A stretch of 64,000 bases of DNA from Bacteroidaceae bacterium (GTDB lineage: Bacteria; Bacteroidota; Bacteroidia; Bacteroidales; Bacteroidaceae), in contig JAFZSP010000091.1 in the NCBI GenBank assembly GCA_017619335.1, positions 1 through 64,000 of the forward strand. The letters are read 5' to 3'. Made by a program: the position numbers and the translations under genes. Below, piece by piece: positions 23,488 to 32,200 of the stretch (the first letter of the stretch is position 1; every line of letters starts with the position of its first letter). The notes under the pieces were generated by a model. The model did no database searches. It had not been told where the DNA came from and saw only the letters and a program-made list of their open reading frames with translations.

Positions 23488-24738
23488 TTATTGTTCATCC
23501 CAACGCATGGAATAAGCACCAAGAAGTTTGAGGGGTATCTGCAGTTCTGTGGCAGTCTTGCGCCAGTCTTTGATGACGGCGCGAACCTCATCGATAATCT
23601 CCGCTGCTTCCTGTCTTTCAAGCATATAGTTCTCGCTTGCGGAGAGTAGGACGTTGATGTCCGACTCTTCAGAATATGCATCGATGAGCAGGCATTGGTG
23701 TGATTTTGCTCCAGGATTGATGTCGTATGCAGGTGAGAGTGTCCAGCCTTTTGGGGTAAGCAGGAAACCATGATTGCGGAAATGGTCGTCGGTGTTGCCG
23801 AATAGCACGTTGAAAGCCGCTCTGCGGTAAAGTTCTCTGAGATTCTGCCGCACATCGGTGCAACCGTGCAGAATGAAATCCACAATGTCCAGATAACCAT
23901 TGCCTGTGCTGCTGCCGGCTCCGTCATCAAGGCCAAGCAGCGACATAGCAGAGGCGAAATGAATGCGACGGCCATCCTTTGTTCTGTCGAATCGTTCTGA
24001 GAGTAGCAGGTCGCGGTCTTTTGAAATCCTGATGGTACGAGTTTTGGCCACATGGATGCCAGCCTTGGCCGCAAGCTGATGAGAGAAGTGCTCAATGAGT
24101 TCTGTATTCTCCATATCCTTTTTTGAAGGGAACTTGGCCACATACAGAGTGCCATCGGTATCTACCACATTAGCCTTTGGACGGGCGCCACCGAGTGAGG
24201 TTCCTGGGTCTATCAACTGGTCGAGCCAACGTTGTTCCGGCAATTCGTTGCGTTCCTCTGCCAACTCAATCTCATGACATGCATCGCACAGGGCGCGAAG
24301 ACTCTCAATAGGAGGAACAAGGTATTTTGCGCCCGAATTGATATAGCTATCGCTTTCTTCCTCTTTGTAACGTATGCCACCCATACGCGTAAAATCCTCA
24401 ATACCGATGAGGTAGTCATAATTGGTGAGCATACGTGTTGGTCTGCCTTCCTGCTGGGCCGTCAGCCGCTCCCTGCGGTCAAGCAGCAAACGTCCCCAAC
24501 GGTCAGGGAAGGAATCCTTGACGAAGCCGAACACATTGTCATTGCCATGAGGGTGTTGCAACGAAGGGACATTCATCAGGTCACCGCTCAGCAGAATGCC
24601 GCCATATTGCTTCAGCCACTCGTGGGAATACTCAAAGACAAAATGATCCTTGCCACGAACATGTTCGTAGCCTAATGTTCCTATCTCTTGAGGGGTAGAG
24701 AGGAAGTCGAAATCTGCGTAAACTGTTATTTTCTTCAT
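23488..24738 (-). CDS. hipA: HipA-like kinase toxin
   Basis: The 416-residue protein has the HipA plan: an N-terminal 'couple' subdomain (about 15-110, GTLGYEHVRGKDHFVFEYSH, FGFVKDSFPDRWGRLLL) and a C-terminal kinase core. The core shows TSLGGARPKANV (ATP loop), LYVAKFPSKKD (Lys), the catalytic FNVLFGNTDDHFRNHGFL, and the metal-binding SPAYDINPG. HipA toxins phosphorylate targets such as aminoacyl-tRNA synthetases and arrest growth; the target here is unknown. The start overlaps the end of hipB by 4 bases (ATGA), so translation is coupled. All motifs look intact. Confidence 0.9.
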   Translation of the reverse strand: MKKITVYADFDFLSTPQEIGTLGYEHVRGKDHFVFEYSHEWLKQYGGILLSGDLMNVPSLQHPHGNDNVFGFVKDSFPDRWGRLLLDRRERLTAQQEGRPTRMLTNYDYLIGIEDFTRMGGIRYKEEESDSYINSGAKYLVPPIESLRALCDACHEIELAEERNELPEQRWLDQLIDPGTSLGGARPKANVVDTDGTLYVAKFPSKKDMENTELIEHFSHQLAAKAGIHVAKTRTIRISKDRDLLLSERFDRTKDGRRIHFASAMSLLGLDDGAGSSTGNGYLDIVDFILHGCTDVRQNLRELYRRAAFNVLFGNTDDHFRNHGFLLTPKGWTLSPAYDINPGAKSHQCLLIDAYSEESDINVLLSASENYMLERQEAAEIIDEVRAVIKDWRKTATELQIPLKLLGAYSMRWDEQ

Positions 24739-25034
24739 CGTCTCAGTAATTCTGCATCCTGAAGCTGCCGGCCAAGAGCGTCGTCGGCAGCAAGCAGGGT
24801 GATGTCGTTTTCCAGATTCAGCGCAAAGAGTACGCGTGCATAAATTCCCATGGAGACCGTCGGGTCACCATGTTCCACTTTAGAGACAGTCAGTCGTGTC
24901 ACCGTAGCCCTGTCCGCTATGTCCTGCATGGACAGATGCCTGCGCTTGCGTGCCAGCATAATCTGTTCGCCCATGATCTTCAAGTTCTGGCTCAATGCCC
25001 TTGGCATCGTCTTGCCAAATGTATTTTTTCCCAT
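24735..25034 (-). CDS. hipB: HipB-like XRE antitoxin/repressor
   Basis: The 99-residue protein carries an HTH_XRE domain at about 20-75 (GEQIMLARKRRHLSMQDIAD, VTRLTVSKVEHGDPTVSMG). In HipBA systems this protein represses the operon and holds HipA inactive. Its start at 25034 lies 19 bases after the -7 box, giving a very short leader; an internal ATG at 25007 is also possible. It overlaps hipA by 4 bases. The C-terminus (ALGRQLQDAELLRR) may be the HipA-contacting tail. Confidence 0.88.
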   Translation of the reverse strand: MGKNTFGKTMPRALSQNLKIMGEQIMLARKRRHLSMQDIADRATVTRLTVSKVEHGDPTVSMGIYARVLFALNLENDITLLAADDALGRQLQDAELLRR

Positions 25035-25053
25035 AATTGTACTTTATTGGGCG

Positions 25054-25085
25054 CAAAAGTACACAATAATGTTTAATATAACAAA
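25054..25085 (-). promoter_or_regulatory. Promoter of hipBA
   Basis: On the minus strand, TTTG (complement of 25082-25085), a 20-base spacer, and TACTTTTG (complement of 25054-25061). The spacer is A/T-rich and likely overlaps the HipB operator, but no clear palindrome was identified. Confidence 0.75.
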
Positions 25086-25170
25086 CATTTTGAGAAAAAC
25101 TACATTCCTGCCCTTGTTTTTTTATTCATTTTAAATATGTAAGGTACAAAAACAAGCAGAAAAATACCGC

Positions 25171-25233
25171 AGCAGCTGCAATCGTATGTGACTGCAGCTG
25201 CTGTTACAATAGTATATAGGTATTACTACCTGT
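25171..25233 (-). repeat. Two-hairpin repeat element, copy 1 (terminator-like)
   Basis: AGCAGCTGCA (25171-25180) pairs perfectly with TGCAGCTGCT (25193-25202) around the loop ATCGTATGTGAC, and AGGTA/TACCT forms a second small hairpin (25218-25231). Stem, loop and the following GTTAC are also found at 37314 and 50313. It lies about 25 bases 3' of the small-peptide gene at 25259-25444; read on the minus strand the big hairpin is followed after a few bases by TATTTTTC. A terminator role fits, but the conserved loop is more than a terminator needs. Confidence 0.75.
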
Positions 25234-25258
25234 TGTTTCATCGGATGCAAACCGTGCA

Positions 25259-25444
25259 TCACGGTTGCAGGATCTCGAATTGATCCCAGATGATGCCGGG
25301 GATATCAGGCTTGACGAATCCGATGCCAGGAGGCGTTGGAATGGGTTCCTCATTGACCGGCACAATGATGCTGCCCGTGAGGATGTGAGCCTGACTGTGC
25401 AACTTCACCATCAGCAATTCCGGTTGGATATATGTCTTTTTCAT
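25259..25444 (-). CDS. Small peptide, MKKxYIQPELL family (peptide C)
   Basis: The 61-residue product starts MKKTYIQPELLMVKLHSQAH, then ILTGSIIVPVNEEPIPTPPG and ends WDQFEILQP. The first 16 residues match the peptide at 34059-34238 almost exactly, while the rest differs, as in leader/core precursor peptides. It follows the M60 peptidase gene in the same direction. The ATG at 25444 is chosen because the homology begins there; ATGs at 25450 and 25477 are in frame. No signal peptide is evident. Such short MKKxY-type peptides are frequent in Bacteroidales without known function. A precursor-peptide role is a guess. Confidence 0.7.
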   Translation of the reverse strand: MKKTYIQPELLMVKLHSQAHILTGSIIVPVNEEPIPTPPGIGFVKPDIPGIIWDQFEILQP

Positions 25445-25462
25445 TGTCATATTGTTTTTTGG

Positions 25463-25620
25463 GGTCGCTGAGCTCAAAATTATAAGAAAATTATATCTGA
25501 AAATTATAAGAAACTCTTTCAGCTATATTAACTGTAAAACTCTTGTTTTAATTTTATTCGAATCAATTTTTCTATAATTTTGAGCCGCAGGCGACCATAG
25601 TTTTGAGCCGCAGGCGACCA
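25463..25620. repeat. Direct and inverted TTTTGAGCCGCAGGCGACC repeats
   Basis: A 20-base unit beginning TTTTGAGCCGC occurs in tandem at 25578-25597 and 25601-25620. An inverted, slightly shorter copy (GGTCGC, then GAGCTCAAAATTATA) lies at 25463-25484, so the ~90-base A/T-rich stretch between can form a large stem-loop. It separates the M60 peptidase stop from peptide C and may stabilise or end the transcript. Confidence 0.6.
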
Positions 25621-25625
25621 GTTAA

Positions 25626-28600
25626 TTACTTAATAATCTTTTTGCCATTCTGGATGTAGAGACCCTTTGTGGCCTTGTTCACGCGGCGACCACTGAGGTC
25701 GAAGACCGGAGCATCACTTGAATCTTGGACTTTGACACCTGAAACTTCCTCCACGCCCGTGGTCTCGTCTCCGAAGATCAGGCTGATGCCCTTGGCCGCA
25801 CCGCCGCTGACCTCCAAATAAGCCTTGTTGGCACCCAGCGCGATGGTGGTGGCGTTGGTGGTCTCGTCCTTGAACTTGAAGAAGCCAATCGCACCATTAC
25901 TACCCAGTGCGTAGTACGGCGATGAGGCGCTGAGGTCCAGGAACATACCATTGAGTGTTCCCTTCAGCAGGTTGGCGTCTTCGCTGACTACCGTTGTCAA
26001 GCTGGTGGTGGGGAAGGTGAATGTCACTTTCGTTGACTTTTTACTGCTCACCAGCATCACAGCCGTATTCTTTGGAATGTTCCGTCCTGAGCTGGCCGTC
26101 TCTGTCATTATTACAGAGCCGCCTGACTGGCTTTGAGCGTAATAGGCCTTCGTTGTAGAGGCATCCGTTTTCGCATCGCGATCCAGATAGAAGGTGGCGT
26201 AAGAGGCATCGCCCACCTCATTGAGCTGGACTTCATAACCCACGGGGGTGACAGTGAACAGACAGCCGTCATCAGTAGTGTTAGCACCGCCGCCATAGCT
26301 GTAGATGGCGTAGGGACTGGTATTCGTCTGGTTGAGCTGTGTGGAGCCGGAAACAATGATGTACTTCCCGCTGCCTGCTGAAGTCAGTTTCCATCCAGCA
26401 GCAGGCTGAGTGGTTGTGGTGGTAATCTGTGTGTCGTAGTCACAGACAGGATTGAGGTAGGAGCCGTCTTTCTTGTTAATGATGTCAAACTCTGTAAGAC
26501 TCCCATCACGAAGCACGAGCTTCCACTTGGCTGCATCGACAGTGGAAGTTGCCCCCTTGACCCCTGCTCCTGCTCCACCGCTGGTCACAAGACGGTTGCC
26601 GCGGGTAGTACACTTGAAGGTGTACCAGTAATTCGGATTGGAGAAGGCTGGCATATTGATGGCAATCGTCGGATCCAACGTCGTCTCTGCCACTTCGCCG
26701 TTGCCGGCAGCAGCCTTGATGACGTAGCCGCTCTTCAGTCCCGTCTCATCGTAGGCCGCGGAGGGCAGACGGAACGTATTGGTGTTGTAGAACCCCACGA
26801 TATTGTCGCTGTCGTCATAGACAATGAATCCCACAGCACCCGTACCGCTCATGGTAACATAGCCGCTCGGGCTGATGTTGAAGGCGTAGGCCGAGCACTC
26901 GGCACCGAAGTCGGTATATTGTCCCAGATCGCCCACATCGCCAAAGGCCTTGACAGGTGAGTCGGGATTGATGGTCTTCTTCGCTCCAGAGGCGTGACCC
27001 TCATAGGTGGCATCAGGTGCTTTCACGCGGTCCTCAATGAAGATGATGTTGCACTTCTTCAGACCACTCATATTAGCCACCTTCTTCTTGGCGGAGGTAA
27101 TCAGCGACGAAGTGACATAGAGATTATAGTCGCTGTAATCGTTGAAACTCTGGTAGTTATAGTAAGAGGTACCAGAGAGGGCGGTGGACTGCTTGGGAGG
27201 CAGCATGAAGAAGCCGTAGGCGGCAAAGAAGTCAGTGAGGTCATAACCGCTGACCTCGCAGCACTTGGTGTAATACTTCAAGTAGTCCGTTTGGGCGGAA
27301 GTCTTATTGCTTGCACCGGCGGTACTTGTCATCGGATCTTTCCGCAGTGCATCGAAGAGGCGCGGGAAGAAGTCTGGATCGTTGCCGTTGACGTGGAAGA
27401 ACAGGTACAGCTGCCAGTTCAGGTGCAGCAGCTGCTGGTTGTAGTTGCCTACGCCATCGCAAGCCCGCTTGACGCGTTCCGGCCAAGACACACCGTTGAT
27501 GTAGTCTGTGAAGACATCCTGGATGTTGGCAGTGCGGCTGGTGAAACGGCCCAACTTGTAGATATTCACATTGGAGAACAGGTTGTTGGAGACCTCCGTG
27601 TTGCCCACCATATTGATGGGTTTCTGACGGTTGTGACCCTGCTCGTGGGCAATACACCACATATTGTCGGCCACCGTCTTCAGTTTCGTGGCATTGTAGA
27701 TGCCGGCATCGTATGCGGGAGGATAGCAGGTTCCGTAGGTCGTGGCGTGGGCATAGCCACTGCTTGTCATTGTCACGGAAAAGATATTATTGCAGTACTG
27801 CCCGTATGTGCTTTGTCCGGAGGCGGCATCAGTGCGTCCCATGAGTTCATCTTCCCATTCAGCACAGTCACGCCACACATTCAGCATATCCACCATGCTG
27901 GAACTGCCGAGTGCAGTATTCAGTCTGGAGATTTCCAGGTTCATCACATGCTTGTCAGTCTTCAGGCACACGTTTTCCCCAGCTTTCAAAAGGTTGGACT
28001 TCAGTTGTGCCCAGTCATCATCATCGTCGCCCTTGGTGAGGTCAAAGTAACCCTGCACGCTGCCGCCCTCAATGTGGACTGTCACATCTGCATAGTCAGA
28101 GAGTAGCTTGTAGGGAGCGGCGCCGCTGGTGGTGTTATCCACCTCGTAGAAGATAAAGCAGTTACCGGCAGTAGCCATTAACAGGGAGTTCATACCTTGG
28201 TGCAGGTCGTAGGTTGTGCCGGAGGCTTGTCCGTAGCCTGCCACTTCCAGCTTCACACTCTCTCCGCTGGGAATGGCACCTACGTAAACTTGGAGAGGAC
28301 TGTTGGCGTCCACCCAGATACCTGTGGGATTGCTCAGTCGTCCCAGATGGTGGCTGCATCCGAGGATGGTAGTCCAGCGGTCACCGCTGCTGTAGGCCTT
28401 GTAGTCGGCGATGCGGAATGTCTTCTCGGTCTTGTCCCAACCGCTGTAGGTAACCCAGCTGTTGTTCTTTACCTTGACAGCCATCTCCTGTACGGTGGTG
28501 GGCAGTGCACTCATGGCAGAACGTAGGTTGGCATCGGAGTAGCCGGTGTAGGTACTCTTCAATGCTGTGCAAGCCGTGGAAGTGAAGAAGGTGGTGAGCT

Positions 28601-29105
28601 GTGATGTAGTGGCCTCGGCGGTAGCAGCCTTCTGCGCTGCGAGCTCATCGGCATCCACAGTCACGGCCTCCACCGTCCACTTGGACTTGGCTTCCTCGGT
28701 TACCCACAGCACCACATTCAGCGAGTTGTCACAATGCGGGCCGGCACTCCACTTATCCGTGAAAGTGATAATGCCGCTGCCCTCGTCGTTCAGTGTGAAG
28801 GTGTTGCTGCTGGTGCCTGTGACATACTGTTCAGACCAGTCACTGCCAGTGGTTTTCTGGATCCAACGGTCCGTCAGGGCATTCTTCATGGTCACATTGC
28901 TGCCAGAGACGGTGAGGTACCACACCTGTGCATAGCTGGTGGGCGATGCCAGGTCGGAGCACACCAGGGCGTGTGACGAGGTATTCTCCGTCAGGTACTT
29001 GCTATTATAGCTCTTCACGCGATAATAGCCTGTCGTGATGGCGGCAGAAGCCACCTCTCCCAAGAGGAGAAGTGGCATCAGAAGTAATAACTTTTTGATT
29101 TTCAT
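25626..29105 (-). CDS. M60-family (enhancin-like) secreted metallopeptidase, mucinase-type
   Basis: The 1159-residue protein has a signal peptide (MKIKKLLLLMPLLLLGEVAS). An N-terminal lectin-like region (about 25-150, TTGYYRVKSYNSKYLTENTS) comes next. The M60 peptidase part spans about 220-640, with the zinc motif IAHEQGHNRQ near residue 485 and the following GNTEVSNNLFSN supplying the expected Glu. Further beta-domains and a ricin-like segment follow. The C-terminus has FDLSGRRVNKATKGLYIQNG plus KKIIK, the local sorting tail. M60 peptidases of gut Bacteroidetes cut O-glycosylated mucins. It follows a GH33 sialidase gene with one tiny peptide gene between, so joint mucin breakdown is likely. 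No own promoter of the usual pattern was seen. Confidence 0.88.
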   Translation of the reverse strand: MKIKKLLLLMPLLLLGEVASAAITTGYYRVKSYNSKYLTENTSSHALVCSDLASPTSYAQVWYLTVSGSNVTMKNALTDRWIQKTTGSDWSEQYVTGTSSNTFTLNDEGSGIITFTDKWSAGPHCDNSLNVVLWVTEEAKSKWTVEAVTVDADELAAQKAATAEATTSQLTTFFTSTACTALKSTYTGYSDANLRSAMSALPTTVQEMAVKVKNNSWVTYSGWDKTEKTFRIADYKAYSSGDRWTTILGCSHHLGRLSNPTGIWVDANSPLQVYVGAIPSGESVKLEVAGYGQASGTTYDLHQGMNSLLMATAGNCFIFYEVDNTTSGAAPYKLLSDYADVTVHIEGGSVQGYFDLTKGDDDDDWAQLKSNLLKAGENVCLKTDKHVMNLEISRLNTALGSSSMVDMLNVWRDCAEWEDELMGRTDAASGQSTYGQYCNNIFSVTMTSSGYAHATTYGTCYPPAYDAGIYNATKLKTVADNMWCIAHEQGHNRQKPINMVGNTEVSNNLFSNVNIYKLGRFTSRTANIQDVFTDYINGVSWPERVKRACDGVGNYNQQLLHLNWQLYLFFHVNGNDPDFFPRLFDALRKDPMTSTAGASNKTSAQTDYLKYYTKCCEVSGYDLTDFFAAYGFFMLPPKQSTALSGTSYYNYQSFNDYSDYNLYVTSSLITSAKKKVANMSGLKKCNIIFIEDRVKAPDATYEGHASGAKKTINPDSPVKAFGDVGDLGQYTDFGAECSAYAFNISPSGYVTMSGTGAVGFIVYDDSDNIVGFYNTNTFRLPSAAYDETGLKSGYVIKAAAGNGEVAETTLDPTIAINMPAFSNPNYWYTFKCTTRGNRLVTSGGAGAGVKGATSTVDAAKWKLVLRDGSLTEFDIINKKDGSYLNPVCDYDTQITTTTTQPAAGWKLTSAGSGKYIIVSGSTQLNQTNTSPYAIYSYGGGANTTDDGCLFTVTPVGYEVQLNEVGDASYATFYLDRDAKTDASTTKAYYAQSQSGGSVIMTETASSGRNIPKNTAVMLVSSKKSTKVTFTFPTTSLTTVVSEDANLLKGTLNGMFLDLSASSPYYALGSNGAIGFFKFKDETTNATTIALGANKAYLEVSGGAAKGISLIFGDETTGVEEVSGVKVQDSSDAPVFDLSGRRVNKATKGLYIQNGKKIIK

Positions 29106-29132
29106 ATATTACAATTGTTTATAAGATTATTC

Positions 29133-29276
29133 TTAGAACCATACGAAAGGATTATTTTCTTTTACTAAGACTTCGCCATCACCTCCACTCTCATTCATAG
29201 GAAGGTTAGATTGTTGCAGAAGTTTATTAACAACTACAATGGTTGTAATTGTTGGAGACTCATATATTTTTTTCAT
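29133..29276 (-). CDS. Small peptide, MKKxY family (peptide B)
   Basis: Translation of the gap between the sialidase and M60 genes gives a 47-residue frame: MKKIYESPTITTIVVVNKLL, QQSNLPMNESGGDGEVLVKE, NNPFVWF, then TAA. It starts 17 bases after the sialidase stop and ends 27 bases before the M60 start. It shares MKKxYxxP and the pattern GDG..LVKEN.P with peptide A (34059-34238), which argues that it is a real gene. It lacks a signal peptide. The C-terminal aromatic end (PFVWF) is unlike the others. Function unknown. Confidence 0.65.
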   Translation of the reverse strand: MKKIYESPTITTIVVVNKLLQQSNLPMNESGGDGEVLVKENNPFVWF

Positions 29277-29293
29277 AGTTGTAATGAATAATG

Positions 29294-32200
29294 CTATTTG
29301 ATGAAATATTTTTGATTATTGATGATGTAAATTCCCTTAGAGGGCTTTTGAATCTTACGACCAGAGAGATCATATATGACATCTTTCCCAGAGTTAATTA
29401 TCATTTCTGAAATTGCCGTCGTGAAGTCAAAGGTTAACCCTTTTACAGGAGCATTGGTCTGTATGAATGCCTTGAAACCAGGAATATAGCCATTTGTCGG
29501 GCTATTACCATAGAATCCTACTTCACCTGTACTACTATCTTTCTGCATCGTATAAATTCCAGAAGCCCATGCTATTGCTGTATTACTGCCTGTCAAATCA
29601 TTTGATGTAAACGTTGCATCACTCTCTATTATCTCAAGAGGATAAGTCCCAGATGTTCCTCTTATGATGACAGCTTGATTTGCAGGAATAGTGTTTTCAA
29701 CAACCGTAAGTTGCAGAACACCGTTAACTGCATCGACCTCTCCACGGAACACATCAAGATTATCGGGAATTGTCAGTGGAACTGGGGTGTAGAGCGTTGC
29801 ATAACCTGTACTTCCAATAGTTACGGGTATTTCTGTAACATCTTCAACAAGGAAGTTGCAGTTCACGGGTGGCTCTGTACGCCATTTGTTAATGTTATCA
29901 GTATCAGAATACCAGTATTTTCCACTGCTGGTACTGTTCTGTACACGAATATTAAAAGGATGTAAGCCAGCTGAAGGTGTAAAGGGAGCTTCGAAGTTAA
30001 TGATGTCTGCCTGACCATTTACAGTATTTTGCAAAGAACTCAGTGTAGAAGTATCATAAGTGTACGCTCCGTCTGCAAAGGAAATCAAATGTTTGGAATC
30101 ATCTAAGAAGAAGATGGATGCCGCTCCTCCAATTCCAGTTGAATGAGCAATCGTTTTCCCTGCACCAGCAGATTTAGCATATTTAGGTGTAGCATCTGTA
30201 TTCTTAATGCGGTAGAATTTACCAGTGAAAGGGGTGACAAGTTTTATTTGGTTCAAATACGTGCGTAGAGTATTGACTTGATTTTGGATGGCAACATCAG
30301 ATGTTTCGTTAGAAATATTACTATAGAATGTTTCTGCCGTAGTTACATCAGCCCAGAAATCCGTCTCATTGAGACCATCATACCAATAATATCCATAACC
30401 TGGACCTATATTACCTTCATAACTCCTAGCCTCGGAAATGGAAGTACCAAGAGAAGCAATATATCCCGAACGTGGATTCACTAAATCAATGTATTTACCA
30501 CCTGTGATATCTGCAATACTTATGGGAAGATAAACCATACAATAACCTGCGCCACCATCCATCGGAGCCTCTTCCATGAAGAATGCTAAACGGCCGTCGA
30601 TCTGTTCTGCGAAAGTTGAGTAAGCAGAATTAACTGTACTCACTTGCAAAGCTTTTGTCCAATTGGATGCAAATTCTTCTGTAGTATAAGTTGTTGCAGC
30701 AAGAGGTTTGTAATAGAATCCCACATTTGCTCGATTATTACCAAAAGGCATAGAAAGCAACATGAGATCAACTTCTTGGTTGTTAGCTACGTCAAGTGCA
30801 CGAACCGAATAAATTTCGCCATTCGTCCCTGAGTCCGTATTACTGATTCCTCCTTCAGCAGTTGTGCTTTGAACGGCAGTTCCCCAGGTGCCTGTGGTCT
30901 TGTCATTCTCAAAGTCGGTGAAATGGAACACATTGAATGTACGTCCTTTTGCTAAACGAGAGCTGAGGATAACATCACCATTGGGCAACTCCTCAGCCTT
31001 TGGCTCATCTGCGCTACTTGGAATAGCTGCTTCATCTGCATAATTATCGGAGGTTCCACCGAGCACATTCCATGTTGCTCCAAAGTCATCACTGTAGATT
31101 AGGAAATTACATTGAACTATTTCACTATTGCTTGATGACTTGGGAGTTTTGGTAAGTACAGAACAGTATAGGCGATAATAGCTACCGACTTTCACCTTTC
31201 TGCTCTGCATAATACGTCCACTCCCGATGAAGATGGCATTTGCATGAGGAAAGAGCGTTGTGTACATTACGGTCTCCATATCTGTAGGATTTTCGTCCCA
31301 TGAAATCACTCCATCACTATTTTCATGACCATAATAGCGGAAAGAATGAATGTGTTTCTCCTGTGTACTTCCTGAAAAATCTTTATTACCGTATGAAGCA
31401 ACGCACATCAACAAGACCTTGTCACTTTCCCTGTCTGCTATCAATGCAGCATCACCATAGCCACAGGTGACGTTATCTGTCACTCCATCTCCATCCAAAA
31501 CGATGTTTTGTGCAGACCATGTAACTCCATTATCAGTACTGGTTCGAGACACTAGATCCACTTCACCGCGACCAACATCTGCACGTCCAGGACGCTTGTC
31601 ATATACAGCCAACAAAGTTCCTCGCTTAGTTGTAGTTATAGCGGGAATGCGGTAGGCATCTTCATTATAACCCAGATAGCGAGCCTCTGTTGATGAAAGA
31701 GTGTATGTAAAGTTGAGGGTTGAACCCACTGTGAGTCCAGAGAATGTGGAAGTAGGATTGTCGGAACCATCTGTAGCTGTGAGCTCTACGCCTCGATATA
31801 AGGGAGAAGATGGTGTGACGGTAATGGTCTCATCATTGGAGAGGTAGTATGTGATTGTTTTCTCTCCATCATCGGCATTATATATTTCGGTGAGAGTTGT
31901 AGTACCGAAAGCTATAGATATTTTATCTACCCGTGAATCTGCAACGGAAGGGGTGCCTGTTGTGCTAAGGTGGAGAGTGAACACATTACCAGTCATAGGA
32001 ATAAATGACCAACCAGCAAAGTCGCTAGTATTTGCTGTGAATGCAGTCCCATTGCCTAATGACTTATTATATAAGCTAAAGGATGCTTCCGTACCTACAA
32101 GACACCATAACTGACTTTCTTTAGTTGCATCAAAGTCTTCGTAGGTGGTGTTTGTGCCATCTGGAGCTAAAGCTTTCGTCAAATCATCAGCCTTGAGTAT

